Assembly (NCBI GenBank): GCA_027559495.1
Contig: JAMXSV010000023.1
Location: 1,860,001 to 1,924,000 of the forward strand
Source: Aurifilum marmelostoma
Taxonomy: Eukaryota; Ascomycota; Sordariomycetes; Diaporthales; Cryphonectriaceae
Direction of reading: 5' to 3'
DNA: 64,000 nt
Numbering within the stretch: the stretch's first letter is position 1; every line of letters begins with the position of its first letter. Positions 1-11,763 of this stretch are shown here, piece after piece. Under the pieces are notes generated by a model. The model worked only from the letters and a program-made list of their open reading frames with translations, was not told the DNA's origin and did not search any database. Made by a program: the position numbers and the translations under genes.

Positions 1-3000
1 TAGGAACTCACGTAGTCGACTGCGAAGTCGCCGCCGGCGCGGTCGAGGTAGCATTCGAGCATAAATGTGGCCCCGTTCAGGGCGGTGTAAACTGTACCGT
101 TGCTGGTGGGACAGGAGATGGAGGCTGTTGGTGCGGGTGCAGAAGATGAGGATGATGATGAGGATGTGATTTTTGTTGAGATGGAGGAGGTCTGAGACGA
201 TGATATCTTGGACGACATCGACAAGGAGGAAGTCGAGCTGGTCGTAACACTGGTAGAGGACGACGAGGATGATGATTCCGTCTTATTTGTCCCGTCCAGC
301 GCATAAAGAGAAAGACGAGCAGAGCCACCACAGTATTCCGCTTGACTGCCAGCACAAACCATGGCACACCCGCTTGTCTGATTCTTACCAGAGATGCCAG
401 TCCCAGACTCAACGTTGATCGTATCTCCACAGTAACACTCGTCACTGTACTCGGTGCCAAAGTAGGTGAAGCCCTCACAAGCAGCAGCACACGTCTCGAG
501 CGAAGTCGAAGCGCCGAGGCCTGGTGCGGACCCGGTAAGAGCTCGGGCAGCTGCGTCGTCGCCGTAGCAGCCCAGGAAATAATAGTCGCCAACAGTAGCT
601 GGCTGGGTGGGGCCCGAATATCCCGGGGCCAGAGTGCCGTTGTTTGGGAAATAAGCAGTCACATCGTACCAGATGGAAATGTAGCCACCGACACCACCAC
701 AATACTGGCTTGCATCGCCAGCACAGGCATACCCCTCACAGTTGGCGTCTGTGGCGAGCAGAGAAGATGGAGGGATAGAGTCTCCCCAGTAGCATTCGTC
801 GGCATACTCCACGCCAGCAAAGGCCACTGTCTTTGCATATGCCTCGTCCTGGCAGAAGCCAATCGAGTTGTTGGCCGACACAGCCCCCGAGGACTCGATC
901 CGCGAGGCTGTGCTGTCGAGATAGCAGCCCAGGTACCGGAACCGAGCCGACCCATCCCTCAGCTCTGGGCCGACCTGCGCTGCTTGAGTGGTGCCCGTAA
1001 AATTCACCACATGGATGCCCCACGTGAGGTCGTTGAAGTTGAGCGTCCAGGCACCGGAATATGTCGTGGCGGGAGCGTTGACCTGGGCGGCTGGGGGCTC
1101 AAAGTAAATTGTCCCCGTGGCATTCCCACCCGGGGCGATCTCAAGGCCCTCTGCCAGGTCGCCTTCTGGGTTGGTGGCGCCCAGGTACGTGCCCTCTGGA
1201 GGCTTGGATTTTGTGACGATGAGGTCGGACCCGCCTGTGTTTTGGACCAGGAGAGTGATGGTCTGATCTTGACCGCCTGGTCCTGTGCCGAAGCTGACAA
1301 TGTACTCCCAGTCCTCGTCGGTGTCGGGCGAGTTGGGGATCAGGGTCCAGCCTCCTTCGTTGTCAGAGAAGTATACTTTTGCAACAGGCTGTGAGTCGGC
1401 AGAGGCGTCGAGGGTTACATAGACCATTCCTGCATTGGTCCAGATGCAGAGGATGGTGAAGTAACTTCCGACAATGTTGGTGTTGAACTCGACCAGGATG
1501 GTGAGAGAGGTCCCGGCTGCGATGCTGGACCCTAATGCAGGCAGCTCGGTCGTGGTGAAGTATCCGTTGCTGTCCAGCACGGACCCATTGTTCGTCGTGG
1601 TAAGGTTGGTGAATATTGTGTCGTCGTCCGAGGGATCAGTGTTGGTATACGCATAACCTAGAATTTCCAGACTGGTCTCGCCCAGATTTGACAGCACGAA
1701 AGTGTTGTCTGAGGCACCACTAGAGACGGGCCCGCTCGAGGTGTTGGTCACGACTACGGCACTGAAGTCGACTTGTAGGGGATTCACAGATGGATAGGCG
1801 CCTCCAGTAATGGCGTCTCCCGTCAGGGAAATACTCTGTGTGCTTGCATATTCGGCGACGTTGTTGTCCAGAGTGATGGTGACAGCTGCGGACTTGGACC
1901 CTGGCGTGAGTTTCGTTGTGTTTCCGCTGCCAGTGGCGGTAGTAGAATAGCCTGTCAGGTTGAAAACCACATCTAGGGTAAAAGTCTGACCAGCAGCCAG
2001 AGGCAGAGGCAGGGAGCTCGACGAGAGGAAAGTGTAGTATACACTGGCAATAGCCAAGGACTCGACCGTGGTAGCAATCAGAGCCGTGCAAGAGACACTA
2101 TCCTCGGCAGACGAGCCGATATAGACGTCACCAAAATCAACAGGTCCTGTGCAGTTGAGAGGCAGCGTGACGGGAGATCCATAGGCAATGATGTATCCTG
2201 GGGCAGTGGTGTAATATCGCCCGTCACCAAACACGAGCCGTTGGAACTTTGAGACCTGACCTGAAGCGGGGAGCGTGATGGGGACAAGCACGCCGTCCTG
2301 GGGCACAGCATTGTAGGCACTGATGCCGTTATCAGGGTCGACAATCCAGAGGATGCCGGTGCCTGCTTGGCCGTCCAGGGAGGTCACAATTGGTGCACTG
2401 ACTGCAGGTCTGCCTGTTGTCGACGTCGAGGTCTCGCCGGCATACGAAAATTGTGGTCGGCCGGATGCATCAGACCCCAGGGCATACGCATAGACGGGCG
2501 TTCCAGAGAGTGTCATGTAAATATACCCACCTTCGAGAGGATACGATGCCACTGTGCCAAACATGGCTGCACCGGCCGGAGGCGTGATGGTCTGGAGGAT
2601 ATTGTCGCCTGAGCTGGCGCCCGTCTTGTATCCTCCCAGGTTGTCAGCATTCATCACGAAGCACTGCCCGTTCTTCCCACAGGTAATGGCAATATTGCTG
2701 ACCCCCCACCGCTGAAGGGCGTCGTCAGGAGGGCGACACCTCCGCTCCCAAGATCTCGGTCTGCACCGTCCATGGCCTGATACGCAGCAGGCTCAAAGTA
2801 GTCCTGCTGGGTCAGCGTGCCGTCCGAGTTGACGAGCATGTTGACCACACACTCGCTCAGCGTGTCGAGCGTCGTGCGCCCGCTGGCCGCCTGGGCGTCA
2901 TTGATGGTGCTGGTGATGCCGTTGCCCGTCGCAAAGAAGAACCGGCTGGGCTGGTCCGAGGCCAGAATAGACCCCGCCATCCAGACGCCGGCGCCACTTG

Positions 3001-4006
3001 TATCTGGCACCGGGGGGGCACCGGCACCTGCGCTGGTGGCATAGGCTGTGATAAACTTTCCATCGCTGGCACTCATCCCTACAATCCAGCCGGTGTAGTT
3101 AAACATGTCACAGTGACCTCCGAACCCGGCATACACCACGCCGTTGAGCAGGTTGAGGGACGGGCGCTGCAGCTGGATCCCGGCCTGGAAGAAACGGGTC
3201 TTGTCGTTGGCGGCCTGGTGTCCATCCAGCACGGTGGGGAACCCAGCCCTCTCCTCGAGAGTGACAGCATCCACGGCATGGAACCGATACCTGGCATTGT
3301 CCACGCCAGACGTGACCCCAGGCTCGTAATATCCCTTGGACCAAAAGTAGACCGTGTCCGTATCAGGATCAAGCACGGGAGTGCCAGTGACCCCTACGGT
3401 GTCACTGATATCATTACAGTTCCCGTCAAAGTCCGCAATATTAAACGGCCCCTCTCCTTCCTCGGCCATGTCCCGAAAAGCAATCAGCGTGCCGTTGATA
3501 GCGTCCACAGCGAACAGCCGGTTCTGCTCAGAAAAGGCAAGAATGATCTGTCTGCCGTAGCTGGGAGGCGTGTACACCAGCGGTTTGGCGTAGAACTGCT
3601 CGTCTCCCGTCCCGCTCGTGTATGCCGGGGTCTTGTATCGCCACAGCTGGCCGAAACTGCCGCTGGAGATGATGGCTGGGTCCATGTTGTGATTGTCTGC
3701 ATACCCGGTTTGGGCGGAGTCTGAGACAAACATCAAGACAAGGCTCACCATGTTAGTACATCCTTTTCACTCATTTCACAGGTGGCCAAAAAAAAAAAAA
3801 ATAGAAATAGTAAGGTTGTGTATGTCTTGGTTTAGTGTAACAACAGGAAAAGAAGAAAAAGATAAAGGTAATTACGCCCGAACCGAACCGTACTTACCGC
3901 CATCTAGGATTGTATCTGTCGCATCTAGACCACAGACCAGCCGCCCCATCGTCATAAGGACGAAGCTCAGCAGCGCGCCTCGATACGCGGGCTGCCAGGG
4001 GCCCAT
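1..4006 (-). CDS. Secreted PQQ-like propeller / Ig-like / WSC-domain protein (partial, frameshifted)
   Basis: Two exons are seen: 4006-3898 and 3720 to beyond base 1. The intron (3721-3897) has donor GTAAGT, a TACTAAC branch site and acceptor CTCAG, and it joins in phase to give DTILDG-DSAQTG. The start at 4006 gives a signal peptide (MGPWQPAYRGALLSFVLMTM). Then follow about 450 residues of PQQ-like beta-propeller repeats with the conserved stretch MNADNLGGYKTG, two or three Ig-like (ASH-type) repeats, and WSC domains with the Cys pattern around LGCYLD...ADECYWGD...QYCGG and LGCYGDD...SDECYCGD...EYCGG. A Ser-rich linker leads to a further repeat cut by the window edge. WSC domains bind or sense cell-wall glycans, so a secreted wall-associated role is inferred; no ligand can be named. 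The frame shifts by one base at the G6 run around 2701-2706. Both sides match the family, so this is either a sequence error or a recent mutation. At least 1276 residues lie in the window. Confidence 0.8.
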
Positions 4007-5391
4007 GGCTGGTGACGACGTCGCAGTGATTCTCTTCCAGGCGGCAGAAGCAACATGAGAACGTGGGGTCGGAATTGGTCCAATGGGGATAATTATCAAG
4101 CTGGCTAGCTGGTAGGACAGCCCGGGCTAAATGGCGGGATTGATCTCATCCGAGCGTCTATTGTTTGCAGGAGGCGGCGCAAGGAAAAGAAACTCTAAGG
4201 CAGAGAGACAGAGAGGGACCTCGCGATGTCACCGTAGATCGTGATACATGCAGTAGCAGTGGTAGAAGGAGGACGACGAGCTGAAGAAGAAGCGATCTTA
4301 TGCCCTCAGCAGCCCGGAGACGCAACAGGAAGACGGTGGCAGCTTGTTTGGAAAAATGGCACAATACTACAACTACGGAATCAGGAATGGGAAGAACCCG
4401 AGATAATACAGTAAGAAATAGCCACGGCGTGAGCGACCACGCTGGCGCGCCGGCGAGGTGAGGGCTAAGGCTTCCTCGTGCGGCAGGCCATTTGGATGCA
4501 AGAGGATGGATAGCTGTCATCTGTCATGTAGACCTCGTATCATGAGCTGGATGCTCACTTCCTCCCCCTACCGGTCTTGTCTTCTTCCTCGATGGCTTGG
4601 ACACTCCCCCTTCCTCGAGATTGGACTGTTCGAGGCTGGTGTGAATGATCTGGAGAATGCTAAGAATCGAAGAACACCACCGCCCCATCCCCCACTGGGG
4701 GTCATCGATATGCTAGGCTGGATTCATACCCCACCGGGTCAGCACACTGTGAACTTATGAAGGCCGGCCGTAGTCGACACTATCGATCCTTTCCATCGCG
4801 TGTGTGTGTGTGTGCGTGGTCCGTAGCCGAATCTCATCGGCTTCCGAGCGTGGGAAAAAGCCCGAAGGTAGGGGTGCTGGTCGTGGGGGGCGGACGGGAC
4901 GGGTCAAGCTGCCGATAACATAGTATGTAGTTATGTATGTATGTAATTACCCAGGGCTTTGCTCTGGATACAGTACCAACAGCGTTCATAAATTATGAGC
5001 ACAAAATGGATGTCTACTGTGAACGACCTAAAGAGGTAGACCCAGCACGAGGCCCCAGAGCGCTTGGAGAGCACAAAGTGACGTTGCGCTCTTCATGACG
5101 AATGGATAAAAGGAGGGGCGAGGTGGCGCACAAGCCTCTGCCGTTAACCGCTCAGCTGGCTGGCTGTGACAAGACTGCTACCGTAGTATTTACTCAGTAA
5201 AAGGTGACGTCCAAACAAGACTAGCCTCTCTGCAACCCAGGTGGATCCGGATCCATCCGCGTGCGTGCTGACCCGTCCCTTGGCCTTGGTTTGCTACTAC
5301 CAGGAGAGGAGGTGGGTGGGCAGAAGTACCGGTACGAAGTCGACGTTGTCTGCCAAGGAAACATGTACTTTCCCATGTATGTAAGATGCAG

Positions 5392-5430
<39 letters not shown>

Positions 5431-7777
5431 TTAGGGTTCTTTTTTCTACACGATGGCCATGATCGGAAGGTCCTGCTTCCCACGCCAAGGACCTGCGGCC
5501 GTTATCTAGCGGGGGTGTGGTGTTGGTGGTGGTGGTGATCGCGTTGGTGGTGGTGGTCATGCCAGCAGCCCGCCACCTTCACCGACAACGCGCGCGAAGG
5601 GTAAAAAAAATAAAAAATAATAAAGACCAAGAAACAAGGCACGTCGTTCCCGTCTTTAGACGTCTTAGAGAGCGCGGCTCAAAAACGGATCGTTGCTTGG
5701 CATGGTGGTTGACCCGCTGTGGCTGGATGATGGTGTCAACGCTTCCAGATGCCCCACGGGCCCTGACTAGTCCCTGATGAACAATAAATATCGTCCAGTA
5801 ACAAGTAAACGACACGGCATGGCTTCACACGGGATGGAATGTTTCCAACAGGTGCCCAATAGGACTCAGTAGGCAGCAGTGACCGGTGAAGGAGATAAGG
5901 CCATCGTCTGCTAGTCGGATATCCTGGGGTCATGATCAGGCTGACAGCTGAGACAGATAATCACAAGAGCATTCATCTGGGTGACAATCTGCGTACTAGT
6001 ATGTAGCTGAGGACGGGATAGAATGTCTTCATGCTGCTTGATGCAGGAGGACTCCACGGAAATCGGCTGCTCCGCGGGAAGATAAACAGGTTTCAATAAG
6101 TTACGCCTTGATCAGCTCAGTCAGTGTCTACCAATCGCTAAAGGCTTGCTGAGAATACGAGTACGCAGGGTGGTGATAGACAAGCAATGATTGGATATCA
6201 TTACTGAGGCATGATGGGAGGTCCTGCAGATATTATCTTGACCTGTCTACTAAGCGATAGTACGCACGCCACGACTCTGCTGACCCAGAGAAGGTGGGGG
6301 TGGTATCTGGTATGCAGATTGCTCAGCTTATCCTGACGCACAGCGTCCTTTTTTTTTTTTTGGCCGTTCCCCATGATACATACAGATGGCAAGGTACCAT
6401 GGACTATGCATTGATAATATTAGGGTGCATGTGAGAACAGTTCCGTCTCATCATTGTTGACAACCAGGCACAAGAGTTTCGTGAATATTGATTAACAGCA
6501 ACTGTTTAAGCTCTACATACGAGAGTTTCTCCGTCTCAACTTTCACATGCTATACCTTAGGGGCTAGAAATAATTAAAGAAGCAAATTGGTCGATCTATC
6601 AGCACATACTGCCGATCTGTTCTTGGTAGTAGATCTCACACGAAAGCCTATTGCTCAGAAGCAACTTATGTGTAGTGTACGGCTGAATACGAGGCGTTAT
6701 CGTCTTGCATGTCCCTCATGGTTTTCTCTTCGAAATGAGACATCCGTCTGGTGGACGTATAAAGCACGGGTGAGAAAGGCTAGGACCTCAGACTTAGTTT
6801 TGAGATATGCTAATTACTGCATGACGCGGGGTGCTGAGCTGAGTCCTATGTTCCACCAAAACCTAAAGTCTCCATGGGATATCGTGGCTACAGAGTACAA
6901 GGAGACTCAGCAATAAGACTATTCCCTGGCACCTATTGAAGATGGTCTGTAAAGGTGACAGTCTCTCACGGGACTTGCCGTCACATCACCATAGAACAAC
7001 AATAACAACATCCTAGTGAATATTATTGACTCGATATCCTAGATGGTACTCCGCCACGTTCTGCTGTGATGCAACCCTCTCTATTAATACATCGAACGAG
7101 GACAAGATCATTCTTCAGCCTCAGCTAGATGCCGTACACCAAAGGACCCGAAGACGCGGGACGGAGAATATTCCTCATCGAGACGATGCAAGCAGACGTG
7201 CTATGCGGCCCTAGAAATCGAAGTCGCTGGAGACATCCTCATTTATTCATCAGCTGCGATCATGCTTCCGTATCTGGTGGATTTTAGTCCCGAAGGAGTC
7301 AATAAAGCTGTCGAAAGAAGATATCGTGGCGGGGAATTATCTATCTTGGACCCCTGTTGCGTGGGAGGGCAGCGGAGCTTTTTCGGCCGGACGGTGCATC
7401 CGAGGGGCCTTGTCCTTCCTGCATGTGTGTGGCAAGGATCATAATTTTAACGAAGGTTACTTGCCTGCATTGCTTACCCTAGTGTGTGAGTGAGAGAGAG
7501 GGAGGGAGAGAGTCTAGACTTGGACTATCTCTCCAATCTTCGGCATGCTCGTTCTCCGATTTCTTGGTTAAATCAGTAAAATGCTGTAAATCAAGACGCA
7601 GCCACAGCAGCGATCTGTAGAGGTAAAATCAAAACCACAAGGCCTTGTGGCAGCCAGCCAAAAAGAAAAAAAAACCAATTTTCTACTGCCTTGAACTCTT
7701 CATCTTGTGACATATCAAGTCTCACATACACATCCTCACCATCATTTCTCACAAACCCACCATAATAAACGGTCAAG
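4007..7777. other. Gene-free spacer, 3.8 kb
   Basis: I see no supportable gene. The open frames are short, lack recognisable motifs and lie on both strands. The stretch contains small GT tracts (about 4799-4815 and 5394-5429), a poly-T run near 6350 and an AT-richer part around 6400-7100. The two ends presumably hold the promoters of the divergent genes at 4006 and 7778. Confidence 0.5.
5394..5429. repeat. (GT)18 microsatellite
   Basis: An uninterrupted GT dinucleotide tract of about 36 bases lies in the spacer between two divergent genes. Likely length-polymorphic; no coding role is seen. Confidence 0.9.
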
Positions 7778-9291
7778 ATGGAGCACAGCTCTGGCCGCAA
7801 CACCCCGGCTGACGTGGTGAGGAGTCGCAAACGATTCGTAAGTTATCGCCTGCGGGGCGAATATGAGAAACCATGGCTCGCCGATCCCAAGTTCAAGACA
7901 AAGGTCAACAATTACATCATCTGGGCCTTCACAGCGTTGGGCATTGCTGCTGCCGGAGCGGTTGCCTACCTCGAGATCCGAGGCTCGTTACCACAACAGG
8001 TGAGTTTCAAAGCGTTGACCATCCTTGGATGTGAAAGATAGACAGCTTTTTTAACCCTCTTGCTCTCTAGATGTGTCTCATCTACGAAGATGATTTCCAA
8101 GGAACGAAGCTCGACGACAGCAAGTGGAACTATGAGGTCGCCCTCGATGGTTTCGGGACAGGCTCGTTCGACTGGACAACCACAGACCCGGCCAATGTCT
8201 ACGTGGACGAAAAGGGACTTCACATTGTCCCAACGCTCACAAACGAGACGACCTCGATCACTACGGACCAGATGTGGAATGGCTTCACGCTGAACCTCAC
8301 CACGGATGGAACCTGCACTGCAACATCGGATAGTGCCTGCGCTGTTACTTCCAACTCCACGTTGGGCAACATGATCAACCCGGTACGGTCTGCCAGAGTC
8401 AACACCCAGGGAAAGGTCGGCATCAAGTACGGGCGCGTCGAGGTGCAGGCAAAGATTCCCCGCGGAGACTGGCTATGGCCTGCGATCTGGATGATGCCCA
8501 AGGACTCTGTCTACGGCACGTGGCCAAAGAGTGGAGAGATAGATATCATGGAGGCGCGAGGAAACGGCGCCGACTACGAAGGAGGCCGGAATGTGTATTA
8601 CTCCACATTGCACTGGGGTGAGTTCCGCTCAAGCACTCACTCTGTGAAGCGAAACTTTGTCTCAGAGAAGGTATCCAGCTAAACCAGTATGTCATCCCCA
8701 GGTCTGAGCTCCGACACGGACGCCTACTGGAAAACCCAAAAGGTCAGGACTATGCGCAGAGGAGATTTCTCCCAAGCGACTCATACATACGGGCTGGAGT
8801 GGGATAACAAGTACATCTACACGTATTTCGAGAGCCGGCTGACCCAGGTCCTCTACGTCAACTTCTATGCCAACAACCCTCTCTGGGATAGGGGTCATTT
8901 CTCGGCTGCCTCGGAGAACGACACCCTTGCGACCAACCCGTGGGTTAACTCGACATCCACCACCGGAAACGCGCCATTCGACCAAGAGTTCTACCTGATA
9001 CTAAACGTGGCCGTGGGCTCGAGAAATGGATGGTTCGCGTAAGTGATCGCCAAAAAAGAAGTAACACAGAAAATGTGGAATCACTGCTAAAAACCCATGC
9101 GAAACAAAAACAACAGGGATGACAAAGGAGACAAACCGTGGCTCGACGATGCCACCAACGCCCAGTGGACATTCTGGAGCGACGCTGGAACGTGGCTGCC
9201 GACGTGGGGAAAGGGAGACGCTCGCGGGATGACGGTGAGATCTGTCAAGATGTGGGAGCGAGGTGCGTGTGGTTCCACCCCCGAACTGTGA
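7778..9291 (+). CDS. GH16 beta-glucanase-like protein, N-terminally membrane-anchored
   Basis: Four exons: 7778-7999, 8071-8617, 8702-9038 and 9117-9291, all with GTGAGT/GTAAGT donors and AG acceptors in phase, giving 426 residues. There is no N-terminal signal peptide. A basic cytoplasmic stretch is followed by one hydrophobic helix at about residues 48-66 (NNYIIWAFTALGIAAAGAVAYL), which suggests a type II membrane anchor. The catalytic GH16 motif GEIDIMEARG is present, with E230, D232 and E235 in the ExDxxE pattern (nucleophile and acid/base). Flanking family blocks are also visible (YGRVEVQAKIPRGDWLWPAIWMMP, YGLEWD, FYLILNVAVGSRNGWF). GH16 enzymes cleave or transglycosylate beta-1,3 or beta-1,3(4)-glucans, and fungal members of this insect-GNBP-like subgroup are presumed to act on wall glucan. 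Exact specificity cannot be read. Most relatives end just after the MW..GAC block; here six extra residues follow. Confidence 0.88.
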
Positions 9292-11763
9292 GGTGGTAGT
9301 GTGGCGTGTTTTGCCTGCAATTTGTATCATTATTTGCCTGTCATATAATATTGTCTAGAAACCAGTCCGTGTCCTGCATGAACCTTATTCATCCTTGTCT
9401 CCCGTGGCCTCGTTGCCACCTTGGGCCGCTGTCGTATTTTTTTTTTTTTTGCTCACACGTGCGCGGTTGCAATGGTGAACCAATTGGGTACGCTCACTAA
9501 TAAATGTGCGTTCATGACCGGTGTAGATGCACATCAGCAGATACGGCCCATCTGGGTATTGTACCATCCTCTGCTGCTAATTAATCATCAGAGACAAGGT
9601 TTGTGTGACAGGTGAGTTTACATTGTCTCCAATAAGTAGGTACCTTTTTGATTGTCGGACCTCTGAATATCCGATGCACACCAAAAAATGACCTGCTGGA
9701 TGAGTGGACGAGTGAAGGTGGCGTTGTTCAGTGACGGGCCTAGCCTGCTGCGAGTATCTTTCCTTTTCCAACTCCGGCCTCTTGATCGCGGCAGCAATCT
9801 TGCCAACTCAGCCGAGGACAGGCTATCGAACCAGCGTTGGTGAAGGCTGGAAGGATTGGGTTGAGCTAGTGATGCAAGTCCATGTAACCCAGCGGCGGAG
9901 GGGATCAAAGCCATAAGCACATCATGAAGGGCGGCTGGCTTGTCGCTCCTTTAGACGGTGCAGATAACAAGAATGGCGAACTAGAGCCAGGTGTAATCTT
10001 CCGAGGATGCAACGCACTGCTCACCGCATCCAAAGTAGAATCCAGATTAAGCGCCTTTGCAAAATTGGTCAGCTTCCCTGATTGCGTTCTCGTTCCGCTA
10101 GCCATGAATTGCCTGTTGCCGTAATCCCCCCCTCCTGTCTCGGTCCAATATGAGGCCAACGTGAGCAGAGATGTATCTTCCAGCCTTTCCTCTATCGAGA
10201 GGACTGGGTCTCATAACGGCCCCAACACGATTCCCAGGGCACCTCAGAGTATCGCAGAAATAGCTTTCAACTACACACTGGGTTTGGTAGTACAATGGAT
10301 GAGTCAGAATAGTGTTTTTGCTACCCTCGGCTTGCCTCCAATATTGTGAACCTAGCCATTGCTTGTGGGGACGTGCTGGGGGTTTCATGCGGGTGTAATT
10401 GGGCTCGTACCGGTACATGACAGGGGTCAGATTTCCATTGGAAGTAAATGATTCCAGAACAAGAAAGCTACATGGTAGTTCTGTACTCTGGTACACCAGG
10501 CTATCGCTTCAACGGCTGGTCGGCGTTATGGCATTTGCGGGAAGACGACTGCCCCTGGGTCTAGAGACAAATGGACAGGAAAAGAAATCGTTATCATCCA
10601 CAGTGGAGAGAGAGGGCATATGACAAGGCTTATTTTATCCATTTGCACGAGCAATGAATGCACAACAGGGTGGTTTAGTACTATGCACCTGCATACAGAG
10701 TAGATAATTACGTACATCTCGTCCAGCTGGGATAGTCACTGGTGAACGAACACCAAGCGTCCTCAGGGATCCAACACATGGACACAGATATCCGCCTCGG
10801 CCCCCGAGGTCGGTCGAAAGATTGCGAGTTGACAGACAAGCCTGGACTGGTCAAATCACGACATGGAGATGAACCCAGTCTCCCAGGAACCGAGCCTGAG
10901 GTTAACTTGCCTCCGAGGCAGACCCTATCTGGAGAACCCACCCATGCGCATTCCTTCCTGGCAGTCGCAATAGATGCTGCATTAGACGCAGACCTTGCAT
11001 CGGACGCAGAGACGCAAGGTCATCCCGCGCGGGATCTTTCTCATCGGTTCTCGTATTCCCTCTTGGCGCGGTACCTCTCGCTGAAACCTCGTGCAGGAAC
11101 GAAGCATGCAGCTGACAGGGTTGAAGATTGCCCGTGATCCAGACCGGAATATACCAGAAATAATGTCTTTGGCCAGATCAGGGCGATGTACAGGCATCTG
11201 GCCAGCTGTGGTCCCTCCATGGTCCCGTCTGCCGGCTTGAAAATTCCGAGGTGTGCCCATGTCCAACTCAATAGTTGGTTGATAGCTGAGGCTGTCTTCT
11301 CGACGAGTGCTTCGATATCGTGGTCTGGAACAGGCCGGCGGCGTGAACAACACACCCCAACGATTCCGTGGCTGTAGAGAGATACCAATTCCTGGAGATT
11401 CCCAGCTTCATCACCGCCGTATGCTACCTGTGGTCTGTGCCATCCTCAAGGTTTCCTCGTTGTTAAATACTTCCCAGCTCGCTTGAATCTGTCTGTCTCT
11501 TCTTCTGGCCTCGATCACTTACTTATCCTATTGTTCCGAGGCTGAGCTACCCTAGTGATCCCGAATTGGTCAGGCTCGTCTCGATCCCCTTCCTCCAACC
11601 ATTCGTTTTACTTGTCCACAAGCCTTCCACTCGTGGACCTTTCATAGGATCCGCTACCTTGCGTCAGTAATTCGTGGTTCTCTCCATGGACTTTATCCGA
11701 CGTCTGCCATAGCCTGTCTGTACATCCGGCTTGTCTCGGAGCTCAGTATCCTTATCTGCAACG
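9292..11763. other. Gene-free spacer, 2.5 kb
   Basis: Only short open frames without motifs or usable splice chains are seen. It should hold the 3' end of the GH16 gene and the promoter and 5' leader of the glycosyltransferase. The pyrimidine-rich stretch around 11460-11700 is typical of a fungal promoter or leader. Confidence 0.5.

Noticed and set aside
342..1394. 350-codon open frame on the + strand
   Set aside because: Lies entirely opposite the Ig/WSC part of the minus-strand gene, starts with a non-ATG codon, and has no motifs; a shadow of GC-rich coding sequence.
10742..11137. 131-codon + strand frame upstream of the glycosyltransferase
   Set aside because: Begins at GTG, hydrophilic and without motif; no splice path into the downstream gene.
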